In this document: positions 8,086-16,631 of the stretch, piece after piece
Numbering within the stretch: position 1 is the first letter of the stretch
Layout: every line of letters starts with the position of its first letter
Assembly: GCA_903887775.1 (NCBI GenBank)
Contig: CAISRB010000007.1
Span: 1 to 64,000 of the forward strand
Reading direction: 5' to 3'
Length of the DNA: 64,000 nt
Source of the DNA: an uncultured Bacteroidales bacterium
GTDB lineage: Bacteria > Bacteroidota > Bacteroidia > Bacteroidales > FEN-979
Position numbers and translations under genes: made by a program
The notes under the pieces: generated by a model
The model's database searches: none
What the model saw: only the letters and a program-made list of their open reading frames with translations
Told to the model about the DNA's origin: nothing

Positions 8086-9330
8086 TCATTTCATCCCGAA
8101 AATAAACGGGAAAACAAAGATCACGGCAACGCAATACAGGAAATATACCGGCAGATATATATAAATGATCTTCTCTACCCGGTCGAGTGATTTTCCTTTG
8201 AAACCGGCAAGGAACAGCCCTGGCAAAATCAGAAGGAGGTTAACTAAAAACAGGATATTTGAAATCAGTGCAACAGTACGGTTAGGGGTAAATCCGTCAG
8301 ACAGCCTGAAAATAATCGCCCGGAGTGCAAAAAGATCAATAATAAGGGTTACGACGGCGAGTACGAGTATCAGGATGATATTCAGTTTGCGGATATCGGA
8401 TTTATCAATTTCCGAAAGTGAAAAAAGGATGATTGCCATCACTCCCAGTAGCAAGAGGTTGAAAACGATCAGGAACTCACGGTTCTTCGAAAGATCGATG
8501 CCGTAATATGTGATCGCAAAAAGGTAAACAACCGACAGGATAAGTACCAGCGGAGTAAAGACCCTGGCAATGATGGGGGCTATCCTGCTGGTGATATCAG
8601 GATACAGCTCAATGAGCCAGGCTGCCAGGATCGGGAAAACGGCCACCCCGACAATCCCGATGTTTTCCGGGTAAATCTTCCCAATATCCTTCCCGATAAC
8701 CGAGAAAAGACCGATAGTCATGCCCGAAAACACGGCCCATGCTATGCATAATAATCCAAACATGGTAAGCAGTTCACCGTTATAACGGATAAAAGCTGAA
8801 ACTTTCGAGGCATTGTTGTATTTGAAAGAAACCCAGGCCAATCCGAAAATGAACCACATGAACAGAGGGGCATGGATCAATGCAAGTGTTGTGGTATCAC
8901 AAAGCTTATAGGGGAGCAGATTTATAAATACTACCAGTATTATTGCCGGAAGTACCAGCATCAGGATATTTTTAATACTCGTTGTACGGTTTTTCAGGAT
9001 AATCCATGTTGTAAGACCGGCAAAGGCGATTGTGGTAAAATTGCGGAACCAGTAGTCTTCCATTGTAATATTGCCGAAAATGAGATGTGCCTTTACCAGT
9101 AAAGCAATAACGATTGAAAGGATTGAAAAAATCCATAAATCGGTTTTGAGCAATTGATGTTTCTGCCCGGCAGTCTCTTTTTTCAGCCTGATCTGCCAGA
9201 ACCTGATTAGCTCGGTTTCAATGCCTGCAGTAGCTTCGGGGAACCCAAGGGTAAAGCCATTTTTATCTTTCCTGAACAACATTTCCAGCGCTTCGGGGTC
9301 ATTGATACTTTGAAGGATTTGCTTTTTCAT
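8086..9330 (-). CDS. Polytopic membrane protein, DUF4153-like
   Basis: About ten hydrophobic segments fill the protein after a cytoplasmic N-terminal stretch of about 55 residues. The arrangement, and the RLSDGFTPNR motif before the last membrane segments, resembles DUF4153 proteins, whose function is not established. The open frame extends to 9390, but the ATG at 9328-9330 gives MKKQILQSI, a reasonable cytoplasmic start, and avoids running into the symporter gene. The symporter stop lies 34 bases upstream, so the two are probably cotranscribed. Confidence 0.7.
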   Translation of the reverse strand: MKKQILQSINDPEALEMLFRKDKNGFTLGFPEATAGIETELIRFWQIRLKKETAGQKHQLLKTDLWIFSILSIVIALLVKAHLIFGNITMEDYWFRNFTTIAFAGLTTWIILKNRTTSIKNILMLVLPAIILVVFINLLPYKLCDTTTLALIHAPLFMWFIFGLAWVSFKYNNASKVSAFIRYNGELLTMFGLLCIAWAVFSGMTIGLFSVIGKDIGKIYPENIGIVGVAVFPILAAWLIELYPDITSRIAPIIARVFTPLVLILSVVYLFAITYYGIDLSKNREFLIVFNLLLLGVMAIILFSLSEIDKSDIRKLNIILILVLAVVTLIIDLFALRAIIFRLSDGFTPNRTVALISNILFLVNLLLILPGLFLAGFKGKSLDRVEKIIYIYLPVYFLYCVAVIFVFPFIFGMK

Positions 9331-9364
9331 GGCGGTCAAATATAGGTTCCAATAACTTAAACTC

Positions 9365-10858
9365 TCAGGGAGCCAAATAATTGTGATCAATTTGCACTTT
9401 GTTTGTCTTTGTTTCGTTTTTCTTTTTCTCAGGGATCAACAGGGAGAACAGCACGGCCATCAGCAGCGAAAAAATGAAACTGGCCAGCCTTTCCGAAATG
9501 CCTGTCGGCGTCTCAAAGAAATTTTTCCAGATCACTGTCGAAATGGTTCCTGAAATCAGCGAGGCGAATATTCCTGCACGTGAAAACCGTTTCCAGAACA
9601 GGAGCAGGATCAGGGCAGGACCGAAGGATGAGCCAATACCCGACCATGCATATGAAACAAGGCCATAAACCGTATCCTGCATTGTAAAAGCCAGCACAAT
9701 GGCAATAGCCCCGACGACAAAGGTCATTCCCTGGTTGAGATGAAGCAGCTTTTTGGGAGAATCCTGTTTTTTCCTGAAGTTGGAATACATATCCTCGGTG
9801 ATGGAAGCCGAAGAGACTGTGAGCTCCGACGAAGCTGTTGACATCATGGCAGAGATCACGCCCGACAGAAGGACCCCGGCAAGCAAAGGGTTCACCAGGG
9901 CAACCACCATGACCGGCAGGATCTTTTCGGCATCCTTCGATAGTTTTATAGCTTCTTGCCCGAGCATGCCTCCCTGCACAAAGGCGATCCCGAACAGGCC
10001 GATCAGAATGGCACCCGTATAAGCCAGAAGCGTCCAAACCGTTGCAACCCATTTTGCTGTCTGAACTCCCTTTTGGTCACGGATAGCCATCATCCGTGTA
10101 AGAAGCTGAGGCTGCCCGGTGTACCCCAGTGCCCAGCTAAACCCGCTCATCATAAGGATCAGGGCCGCGGAACCAGACAAACCATGGGTAAGTGATAAAT
10201 ATTGCGGCCCGGCTGCCTGGATTGATTGAATTATATGGATATCGTGGGAACCAGCAACAAGAACTGCAATAACGGGGAAGACAACCAGTGTGAATATCAT
10301 GAGGATCGACTGAAAAACATCAGTGACTACCACTGCGATGAAGCCGCCCATGACACAATAAACCGTAACTACTACCGAGCTGATGATAATCCCCCAGAAA
10401 GGATCGAGTCCGAACGTCTTGTTCAGCACTTTTCCAGAGCCGCTGAATTGTGCAGCAATGTAAAAAACAAAGAAAAAGACCACGATCATGGCTGAAAGCA
10501 TGGCGATGGACCGTTCAGAGCCCGGGATTTTTTTCGCGATCAGGCTGGAAACGGTCATCGAACCGCTCCTTTCTGTTTCGGCACGAAGCCGTCCTGCCAT
10601 AACAAACCAGATGAATATAATGCCTGTAACGCAGCCCAGTGCGACCCATATTGCACTCAGTCCGTCGGAATAGGCATATCCTGTAAGCCCCAGGAGAAGC
10701 CAGGCCGATTCTCCTGTCGCCCGCTCAGAAAGCGCCAGGGCCGTGCCGGAAAATTTTTTCCCACCAAGAACAAAACCTTCATGGGTCATACTGCCGCGTG
10801 AGTACCACCAGGCGATCCCCATTGTAATAGCAAGATAAGCGATGAATATGGTTATCAT
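9365..10858 (-). CDS. putP: Sodium:solute symporter, PutP (proline) type
   Basis: The protein of about 497 residues matches the sodium/proline symporter group of the SSS family in length and in landmark stretches: FVLGGKKFSGTALALSERATGESAWLLLGLTGYAY near the start, CVMGGFIAVVVTDVFQSILM in the middle, and AMMSTASSELTVSSASITEDMY, which includes the Na2-site serines. It has about 12-13 membrane segments. It would import proline or a related solute with Na+. The open frame has a TTG two codons upstream; the ATG at 10858 is used here. A membrane protein of unknown role follows in the same direction. Confidence 0.88.
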   Translation of the reverse strand: MITIFIAYLAITMGIAWWYSRGSMTHEGFVLGGKKFSGTALALSERATGESAWLLLGLTGYAYSDGLSAIWVALGCVTGIIFIWFVMAGRLRAETERSGSMTVSSLIAKKIPGSERSIAMLSAMIVVFFFVFYIAAQFSGSGKVLNKTFGLDPFWGIIISSVVVTVYCVMGGFIAVVVTDVFQSILMIFTLVVFPVIAVLVAGSHDIHIIQSIQAAGPQYLSLTHGLSGSAALILMMSGFSWALGYTGQPQLLTRMMAIRDQKGVQTAKWVATVWTLLAYTGAILIGLFGIAFVQGGMLGQEAIKLSKDAEKILPVMVVALVNPLLAGVLLSGVISAMMSTASSELTVSSASITEDMYSNFRKKQDSPKKLLHLNQGMTFVVGAIAIVLAFTMQDTVYGLVSYAWSGIGSSFGPALILLLFWKRFSRAGIFASLISGTISTVIWKNFFETPTGISERLASFIFSLLMAVLFSLLIPEKKKNETKTNKVQIDHNYLAP

Positions 10859-10937
10859 GGGCAAACAATAATTTAAAGGTCTTATTAGTTACGCTGAAAA
10901 TCCAAAGTTATAGAAATTTGCATAATTTTTTTTATCC

Positions 10938-10958
10938 GGGGAGCCACTGTGGCTCCCC
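10938..10958. repeat. Perfect 8-bp inverted repeat beside a family C repeat
   Basis: GGGGAGCC and GGCTCCCC face each other across a 5-base gap and overlap the start of a dispersed repeat copy. It could form a hairpin but is not followed by a T-run on either strand. The 142-base gap around it holds no gene. Confidence 0.5.
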
Positions 10959-10978
10959 TTAGTGGACAAAGTTGCAGC
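10952..10978 (+). repeat. Dispersed intergenic repeat, family C, copy 1
   Basis: The sequence begins GCTCCCCTTAGTGGACAAAG and continues TTGCAGC. Five further copies lie at 11759, 16583, 17834, 21063 and 25159, all in gaps between genes and all in the same orientation. Confidence 0.65.
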
Positions 10979-11000
10979 AGGAGGACTTCTGTATTATGAG

Positions 11001-11330
11001 TTATCCTATGATCTTTTCAAGTATAGGCAAGAGGGTAGGAATGTCAACTGCAACTGTCTGATAAACAATATTTAAGTCAACATCAATGTAATTATGAATG
11101 AGTTTATCACGCATTCCTGCCATGTCTTTCCATGGCACTTCCGGGTGTTTTTCTTTGAAGGTGTCGGAGATCCTTTTTGTTGCTTCACCCATAACTTCAA
11201 TCTGCCTGATACAAGCATCCTGCAATTGAGTATTCTCAAGAAAAGCTTTGCGGCTAAAATCCGAAGAGTAGGAAATAATCTTCTTCAGACTGCTTTCAAT
11301 ATGTTCCAGGTATATTGAATCGTCTTTCAC
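11001..11330 (-). CDS. hepT: HepT-family RNase toxin (DUF86) of a HepT/MntA pair
   Basis: The 109-residue protein has the HEPN-type core RDKLIHNY, the Rx4-6H motif used by HepT ribonucleases, with the adjacent aspartate and tyrosine kept. HepT acts as the toxin in a two-gene system and is neutralised by the MntA nucleotidyltransferase, which adds AMP units to the tyrosine near the RNase motif. The mntA-like gene lies immediately upstream and overlaps by four bases, the usual order for this system. The motif is intact, so this toxin, unlike the two others in the window, seems functional. Confidence 0.9.
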   Translation of the reverse strand: MKDDSIYLEHIESSLKKIISYSSDFSRKAFLENTQLQDACIRQIEVMGEATKRISDTFKEKHPEVPWKDMAGMRDKLIHNYIDVDLNIVYQTVAVDIPTLLPILEKIIG

Positions 11331-11617
11331 GCTTGAAAAATGATTTTCAGATCAGCTTCAATGTAATTACGGAGTTTTTTATTTTTTATGGAGCCGTCAG
11401 AAACGAGATCGACCTTGACTCCTAATAATTCCGATAATTCACGTTCAATCCTTACCAACTGAAATAGCGAGATAGCCGTATTAAGGTTAATCAGGATATC
11501 AAGATCACTATCCGGCCTGGATTCATTCCTGGCGTATGAACCGAAGATTCCGATTTTTACAGGATTGTACGCCTGGAGATAATCAATAATGACTTTATTT
11601 TTTTCGGGATCAAGCAT
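11327..11617 (-). CDS. mntA: MntA-family nucleotidyltransferase antitoxin
   Basis: The minimal nucleotidyltransferase motif is present as GSYARNESRPDSDLDILI, the GSx(10)DxD pattern that binds metal and ATP. The start at 11617 (MLDPEKNK) gives a protein of about 96 residues, typical of MntA; the frame opens 13 codons further upstream without conserved sequence. It overlaps the hepT start by four bases. MntA blocks HepT by AMPylation. A frameshifted fragment of a close homologue is at 8028-8083, suggesting the locus was duplicated or rearranged around the symporter and membrane-protein genes. Confidence 0.9.
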   Translation of the reverse strand: MLDPEKNKVIIDYLQAYNPVKIGIFGSYARNESRPDSDLDILINLNTAISLFQLVRIERELSELLGVKVDLVSDGSIKNKKLRNYIEADLKIIFQA

Positions 11618-11723
11618 CAATTGAAACCGTTTGAACAAAAATACGATTTTTTTCAATCATTGCAACAAAAATTGAATGGAGAAGGGTAAAGAGTTGCAAA
11701 GTCGAATCAACTGGTAATCAAAG

Positions 11724-11751
11724 AACAAGCCGACATTTCCGCCGGCTTGTT
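11724..11751 (-). terminator. Hairpin downstream of the phosphoesterase gene, possible weak terminator
   Basis: A 9-bp stem (AACAAGCCG/CGGCTTGTT) with a 10-base loop lies about 80 bases past the minus-strand stop at 11830. The following minus-strand sequence is only moderately T-rich (TTCTTT after the stem boundary), so termination would be weak. Confidence 0.4.
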
Positions 11752-11758
11752 TACTTTC

Positions 11759-11785
11759 GCTTCCCCTTACTGCTCAATTTGCAAC
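11759..11785 (+). repeat. Dispersed intergenic repeat, family C, variant copy
   Basis: GCTTCCCCTTACTGCTCAAT followed by TTGCAAC matches the family at most positions. A shorter piece of this variant (ACTGCTCAATTTGCAC) is at 6593-6608. Confidence 0.5.
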
Positions 11786-11829
11786 ACCATCGCCGGAAAC
11801 CCGGTTAACCCAGGTTCTTGTCCATTTTC

Positions 11830-12921
11830 TTACTTGTTAATGGTGAAAGTATCGAATACGCTGTAAGCCCCTGTATTGCCACGGTAACTGTTGACAGTTA
11901 CGGTGCTGCCGGAAATGTCGATAACGCTGAAGTAATAAGTCAGGCTGTCATTGTGCACATTCCAGGAGGCTCTGATGGCCGGATCGATAATGGTTGCCTC
12001 AATGTGGGTGCCGCAGGTGCCATTTAAAAGCTGAACAACATTGTTCTGCCACGAGGGTGTCGGTGGTATGGTCTGTGGGTTCGGGAGGACGCTGCTGTCG
12101 ATGGTCTTGCGGGAATAAAGATGCGAATGGCCGCAGGCGTATAAGTCGAACTTGTTGGCGTCAAGGAAAGCCCAGAGCTTTGTATAGGACTCGTTTGCTG
12201 CGGAAGGCTCTTCCGGGTCTTTGTTGACATAGTAATAGGGTGAATGGATGAAAAGGAATTTGTGTGTTGCCTTGGTTTGGGCCACCTGTTCTTTTAACCA
12301 TGACATCTGGGTAGAATCGATGTTGCCCCCCACGGTCGTGTCTTTGAAACTGTGGGTCAGGTAATAGGCATCTAATACAGCGAAAAAAGAATTGCCGCCC
12401 GGGGAAGTGAAGGAATAAGTCAGGTGCTCGTAGCCGGGAGGTCCGTTTGCGGGATTCTCCGAAAAAACATGCTTGAACTCCTGCTGGTTTCCGAGAAAGA
12501 AACCGGAATCAGAGCTCGATAAATACAGCTCGTGATTGCCAAGGGCGGTGTACAAGGGTATTCCATTTGCGGTCAGGGGTGTGAACAGGTCTTTCCATGC
12601 CTGGAATGTATAAGAGGAATCGATATAGCCACTGTAAGACATATCTCCGCCGAACATCACAAAGGCCGGCTTGGGTGACAAAGCACCGATCTGGCTGATG
12701 ATGGCGTTCAGCACCGGGGTGTTCACCTGATCCGCAGTTGATTTACCGCGGCAGTCGGCCATGAAGACGAAACGAAGCGTTTCAGCTGTTCCTTGCTGTT
12801 GCTCCGATTTGCTTTTACAGCCGCCGGCCAGCATCACGACAATAACAAAGAGTACCGTCATTGCTATGATATTGATGTGGCTTTTCACAATCCTGAATAT
12901 GATCTTTAATGAATTTGTCAT
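11830..12921 (-). CDS. Metallophosphoesterase lipoprotein (calcineurin-like/purple-acid-phosphatase fold)
   Basis: A hydrophobic segment followed by LAGGC, with Cys35 as the lipid-attachment residue, marks a lipoprotein with an unusually long n-region. The metal-binding motifs of calcineurin-like phosphoesterases follow in order: FMADCRG, FGGDMSYSG, ALGNHELY, LFIHSPYYY and CGHSHLYSR. The protein is therefore a probable envelope phosphatase or phosphodiesterase; the substrate is unknown. A short C-terminal beta-rich part, ending in YSVFDTFTI, follows. It starts 35 bases downstream of the GH81 gene stop, in the same direction, so the two may share a transcript. Confidence 0.82.
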   Translation of the reverse strand: MTNSLKIIFRIVKSHINIIAMTVLFVIVVMLAGGCKSKSEQQQGTAETLRFVFMADCRGKSTADQVNTPVLNAIISQIGALSPKPAFVMFGGDMSYSGYIDSSYTFQAWKDLFTPLTANGIPLYTALGNHELYLSSSDSGFFLGNQQEFKHVFSENPANGPPGYEHLTYSFTSPGGNSFFAVLDAYYLTHSFKDTTVGGNIDSTQMSWLKEQVAQTKATHKFLFIHSPYYYVNKDPEEPSAANESYTKLWAFLDANKFDLYACGHSHLYSRKTIDSSVLPNPQTIPPTPSWQNNVVQLLNGTCGTHIEATIIDPAIRASWNVHNDSLTYYFSVIDISGSTVTVNSYRGNTGAYSVFDTFTINK

Positions 12922-12955
12922 CGCTTTTCTCCTTCCTTCTGTAGAAATATTTACT

Positions 12956-15900
12956 TTAATTATAGTTCACAATTTTCGCATGTCCTTTTTCCCCGCTTGC
13001 AAAGATTATGGTTATCGTATACATTCCGGCTGGCTGGCCTTTCAGGTTGACCGTTTGACTGCCTGTTGACCCGGAGGAAATTTTTTCTGAAAATACTGGT
13101 TGGCCCTGTGGATTGCTAATGAGGATCTCAACCGCTTTTTCCCCGGTATTTCCCCAGTTTACCGTAAAACTGCCATCCGGAGAAGGATTCGGATATATGA
13201 GGAGATTGTGGTCAAGAGTGTTCTCATTTACCGATAATAGATTCTTAACGGTCACACTGCCAAACCCAATGTTGAACTCCGCGTCAATGACAGTCAGCAG
13301 GTACGTCCCCTGGCATAAGTGGTCGATGGACTTGCTTTTGTAGTACTTTTCTTTGTCACTGCCGGCAAGTTGCAGGAAATAATGGAATGGCGGGTCGGCC
13401 TGGTTACGGTTAAGGACCTCAATTTCGATTTTGCCCTGGCAATGACCCGATGTATCCTCACTGACCACCTTTGTCTTTACATCAAGCAGTAATTTATATT
13501 TAAGTCCGTTTGATCCGGCGCTTACAAGAGTATTGTAAAGGACATTGGTTTTGCTCTCCCCGTCATCGTAATTCACTATATTTCGGGTGGCGTTATCCGA
13601 GTAATATAAATAGTTTTCCAGCATTTTCCGATAATAGGCGTATCCATTTCCCGGCTTTGAAAGACTGTAGGCTGCTAAATTTACAGTTGCCCATTGGAGT
13701 TCCAGGTTCGTTACAGAATCAGAATTGAACATAGGGGCATTTATGTAATAAAGATAATAAAGAGAATCGCTCCAGGGTTCATGCAGCAGACTATAATCAA
13801 CCGGAGTGGTCGGGATCATCTGGATCCCGTATACCATCATGGGATCACCCGGGCTACCGAATGCTACCAGCGAATTAATACTTGAAGCATAGAGATTTCC
13901 TACTACCTTATAAAGATCGGTGTACAAGGCCGGGTAATGGGAATTTGGTCCGATTTGCCAGTACTTTTTTGCCGACCTGATTTCTGTAGACGCATAAAGG
14001 CGTCCGGTATTTTCCAGATTTTTATCCCCCAGCGCCTGGCCAAGAAGCATCATTCCATACCATGCATTCACCGACTCACTTGTACTTTCCTGATTGTTCC
14101 CAACACCCGATGCATCCGAAAGGCCCTGGGCCCAGCAATGACCGTCATACCAGTCTTTGTTCCGATCTTTAACAAAATATTTGTCTGTTGCGGATGGATT
14201 TGCAATATCCCTTGCCAAAAGCAGGATTTTATGCCTGTATGCCTGGGCCCAGATGGAATCTCCTTTCGCAAGGGCTGCAGCCGCGTAAAGAAAGTACCCG
14301 TAATGGAAGTGGTGGTCAGTATAAACTGAGTTGCCGAAATCAGCACCTACATTATTCTGATCGATTAAGTTAACCAATCCCCCATAAACGGTATCATATC
14401 TGAATGCGTTTGGCAGCCAGCCGGGCATAATTACCAGAGGGGTACCGTCAAGCCAGCGGTTTATTTCTGTTTTCAGCGTATCACGAATGTCTTCAGACAC
14501 AGAGTCAGCCTCCGGGAACCAGGTTTCCAGTTCATCCCCGATCACTGCAAGCCGTCCTTTCTTTGCCAGCTGCTTCCCTCCAAAATACGTTGAGGTATTG
14601 ACCTGGTTGAGGTACCCTGGCTGGAAAGCCGTAGCACCGGCAATGGTGTCCCTATCCCCTTTGAGAGTGGCCAGAAGTTCATGGCGATATTTATCGATGG
14701 TGTTATTTGCAAGGTTATGTTCCGGCGATATCCACCCCGCAGTGATCAAAAGTTCCTGCATGTTCCAGGTTTTTCCATTAATGGCGGTTAGCTGGCCCTT
14801 GATGCATTGGTATTGCGTCAGGACTGTATCTTTGGATGTCGATGCACCCAGGATATCAACGTGATGCGGAAGAGCCAACATTAAAAGGGAGTCGTTTGAG
14901 GGGTCGTTGCTGGTCCACTGGAATTTCATGTCAGCGATATCGGCACCACTGTCAATAGAGGCAGAATAATTGCCACCAGTCGGGTAGAATTTGCAATAAT
15001 TGTCCAGTACCAGGAGCTTTTGGGCCATGTTTTGGGTGTCATCATACTGAGGATTTGAACCTGCTTTTGCTCTGGCTGCAAGATATGCAGCACGCAGGTA
15101 ACCTGTAAAAGTGTTTTGAAAGATCAGGGCCCCCTGAAAGGGAGATCCCTGGCCCATATAATCGAAATATATGTTAACGGTAACAGAATCAGAAGCGTAC
15201 AATACGTAATAAATGTAATTATCACCGCCACCATCAGCAGCCATTTTAAGGATGAACATATTGCTCCTGGCTTTAACGGGACCGGGGTTGGGAAGGTTTG
15301 TGTAGTTTACCCCATCGGTGGAAAAGGCATTTACTGTTCGTCCCTGTGAAGCAAAGTACGGGGTCAATCCTGAATATTTCATCGTGACATACGGCATGCC
15401 TTTGACAATGGGAGATTCCATATAACCAGGCTGTGAGTCTTCACGGCGGTATTTCAATGTGACCGACAGGTCATCGAACTTTTTGATGAATGGCTTGAAT
15501 GCGATCATATCCGGGGTAAGTGTGGAATCAACCGCACCAAAATACCAGTCAAAACCCGAGGAAAAAGTGACAGAATTGGCTCCGGGAAATCCATTTGAAA
15601 AAATCGAAACCGCATAAGGCTGGTAACCGAGCCCTAACCTGTCACAGGCTTTCGAGTATGATACATACCCTGGTACCGGCATAGTGCCCAAACCAACGGC
15701 ATAGGGATAGGTAAATACCGGCGAACATCCGACCATGCTGTCGGGATAAACATTTTTAATATTCCTTGAAAGGAACAGGCATTTGAACCAGGAAGTAGTG
15801 GGATAAGGGTATTTGAGCGAGTCGAGGAGGTATGTTCGCGGATAGCTGCATGCTACTTTGGAAAAGACTGAAGGAGGCGCAGTGGTGTCAAAGGGTGCTC

Positions 15901-15985
15901 CATACTGCCATGTCTGGGAATAGATCGCCGAAATGGAGCATACAAACAACAGGAAAAAGGAAATCCTGAGAGTGTGGTTTTTCAT
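12956..15985 (-). CDS. GH81 endo-beta-1,3-glucanase with T9SS type A sorting domain
   Basis: A signal peptide (residues 1-24) leads into a GH81 catalytic region. Recognisable landmarks are YVTMKYSGLTPYF near residue 205, DHHFHYGYFLYAAAALAKGD near 560, and the block GHCWAQGLSDASG...NNQESTSESVNAWYG with Glu633, where the family keeps its catalytic glutamates. GH81 enzymes cut beta-1,3-glucans such as laminarin, callose or fungal wall glucan. The last 90 residues (ENTLDHNLLIYPNPSPDGSF to the end) are a Por/T9SS type A sorting domain, so the protein is exported through the outer membrane and anchored at the surface or released. The gene sits in an otherwise sugar-poor region with no visible SusC/SusD pair. 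The 3' neighbour is a phosphoesterase lipoprotein. Confidence 0.9.
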   Translation of the reverse strand: MKNHTLRISFFLLFVCSISAIYSQTWQYGAPFDTTAPPSVFSKVACSYPRTYLLDSLKYPYPTTSWFKCLFLSRNIKNVYPDSMVGCSPVFTYPYAVGLGTMPVPGYVSYSKACDRLGLGYQPYAVSIFSNGFPGANSVTFSSGFDWYFGAVDSTLTPDMIAFKPFIKKFDDLSVTLKYRREDSQPGYMESPIVKGMPYVTMKYSGLTPYFASQGRTVNAFSTDGVNYTNLPNPGPVKARSNMFILKMAADGGGDNYIYYVLYASDSVTVNIYFDYMGQGSPFQGALIFQNTFTGYLRAAYLAARAKAGSNPQYDDTQNMAQKLLVLDNYCKFYPTGGNYSASIDSGADIADMKFQWTSNDPSNDSLLMLALPHHVDILGASTSKDTVLTQYQCIKGQLTAINGKTWNMQELLITAGWISPEHNLANNTIDKYRHELLATLKGDRDTIAGATAFQPGYLNQVNTSTYFGGKQLAKKGRLAVIGDELETWFPEADSVSEDIRDTLKTEINRWLDGTPLVIMPGWLPNAFRYDTVYGGLVNLIDQNNVGADFGNSVYTDHHFHYGYFLYAAAALAKGDSIWAQAYRHKILLLARDIANPSATDKYFVKDRNKDWYDGHCWAQGLSDASGVGNNQESTSESVNAWYGMMLLGQALGDKNLENTGRLYASTEIRSAKKYWQIGPNSHYPALYTDLYKVVGNLYASSINSLVAFGSPGDPMMVYGIQMIPTTPVDYSLLHEPWSDSLYYLYYINAPMFNSDSVTNLELQWATVNLAAYSLSKPGNGYAYYRKMLENYLYYSDNATRNIVNYDDGESKTNVLYNTLVSAGSNGLKYKLLLDVKTKVVSEDTSGHCQGKIEIEVLNRNQADPPFHYFLQLAGSDKEKYYKSKSIDHLCQGTYLLTVIDAEFNIGFGSVTVKNLLSVNENTLDHNLLIYPNPSPDGSFTVNWGNTGEKAVEILISNPQGQPVFSEKISSGSTGSQTVNLKGQPAGMYTITIIFASGEKGHAKIVNYN

Positions 15986-16631
15986 ATGTTAATATTTATT
16001 TTTTAACAAATCGGTCACATGGAATACCCATAATTAACATTCACGGTTTGTATGAACGTAGTCCTTATGGGTATTTCATATGCCGACAATTTTTATGACT
16101 AAACAGAAAAAGTAAATCATGAAAAAGTTTACAACTTGAGTGAAACAATTATTTAAGATTTGTTACTACAATATACATGATTAAATGATAAAAACACATA
16201 TCGTAATAATAAATAATATGTAACATGAACAAATACAGGTTCTTGAATGATAATTGTTAAGAAGATATTGTGGCCAGGCAAATCGGCGGGCGATGGTCAA
16301 GACCTCCGGCTTGCCCCTTTCGATTACCACCGTTTCCATTTTCCCATTAGCGGAAGTGTATCACCCATCATACGGATTCCACGGTAGTGCTGCTGTTTGA
16401 AAAAAACAAAATCCGCATCGATGAAGATTTATTGATTCATACTTTAAGGGGTTATGAAACTCTGATCAAAGAAGGAGAAAGAATTGGTGTAGCTATGATT
16501 AATCCAACAGTTTCGAGGTAGGGATTAATTGGTTGGTTCGGGACTGCAGAAACCAATAAGATTGGCAATAACATTTTGATTAGTTCCCCTTACTGTATAA
16601 AGTTACAACACGGTAACTTCATTTCCGAAGG
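15986..16631. other. 646-base gap, mostly featureless, with a possible gene remnant
   Basis: The gap lies between divergent genes. The first 270 bases are A+T-rich with no clear signal. An open stretch at 16387-16521 ends in TAG and translates to a helical, charged peptide (FEKNKIRIDEDLLIHTLRGY and on to VAMINPTVSR); it could be the end of a decayed gene but I do not recognise it. A family C repeat copy sits at 16583-16609, just before the third fic gene. Confidence 0.4.
16583..16609 (+). repeat. Dispersed intergenic repeat, family C, copy
   Basis: GTTCCCCTTACTGTATAAAG followed by TTACAAC. It ends 22 bases before the start codon of the third fic gene. Confidence 0.5.

Noticed and set aside
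10938-10958. Terminator of the HepT or symporter gene
   Set aside because: The 8-bp stem has no T-run following it on either strand; the A+T-rich tract lies on the wrong side.
16387-16521. A real small gene in the 16 kb gap
   Set aside because: The 44-codon frame has GTG start only, no ribosome-binding site and no recognisable domain; it is mentioned as a possible remnant only.
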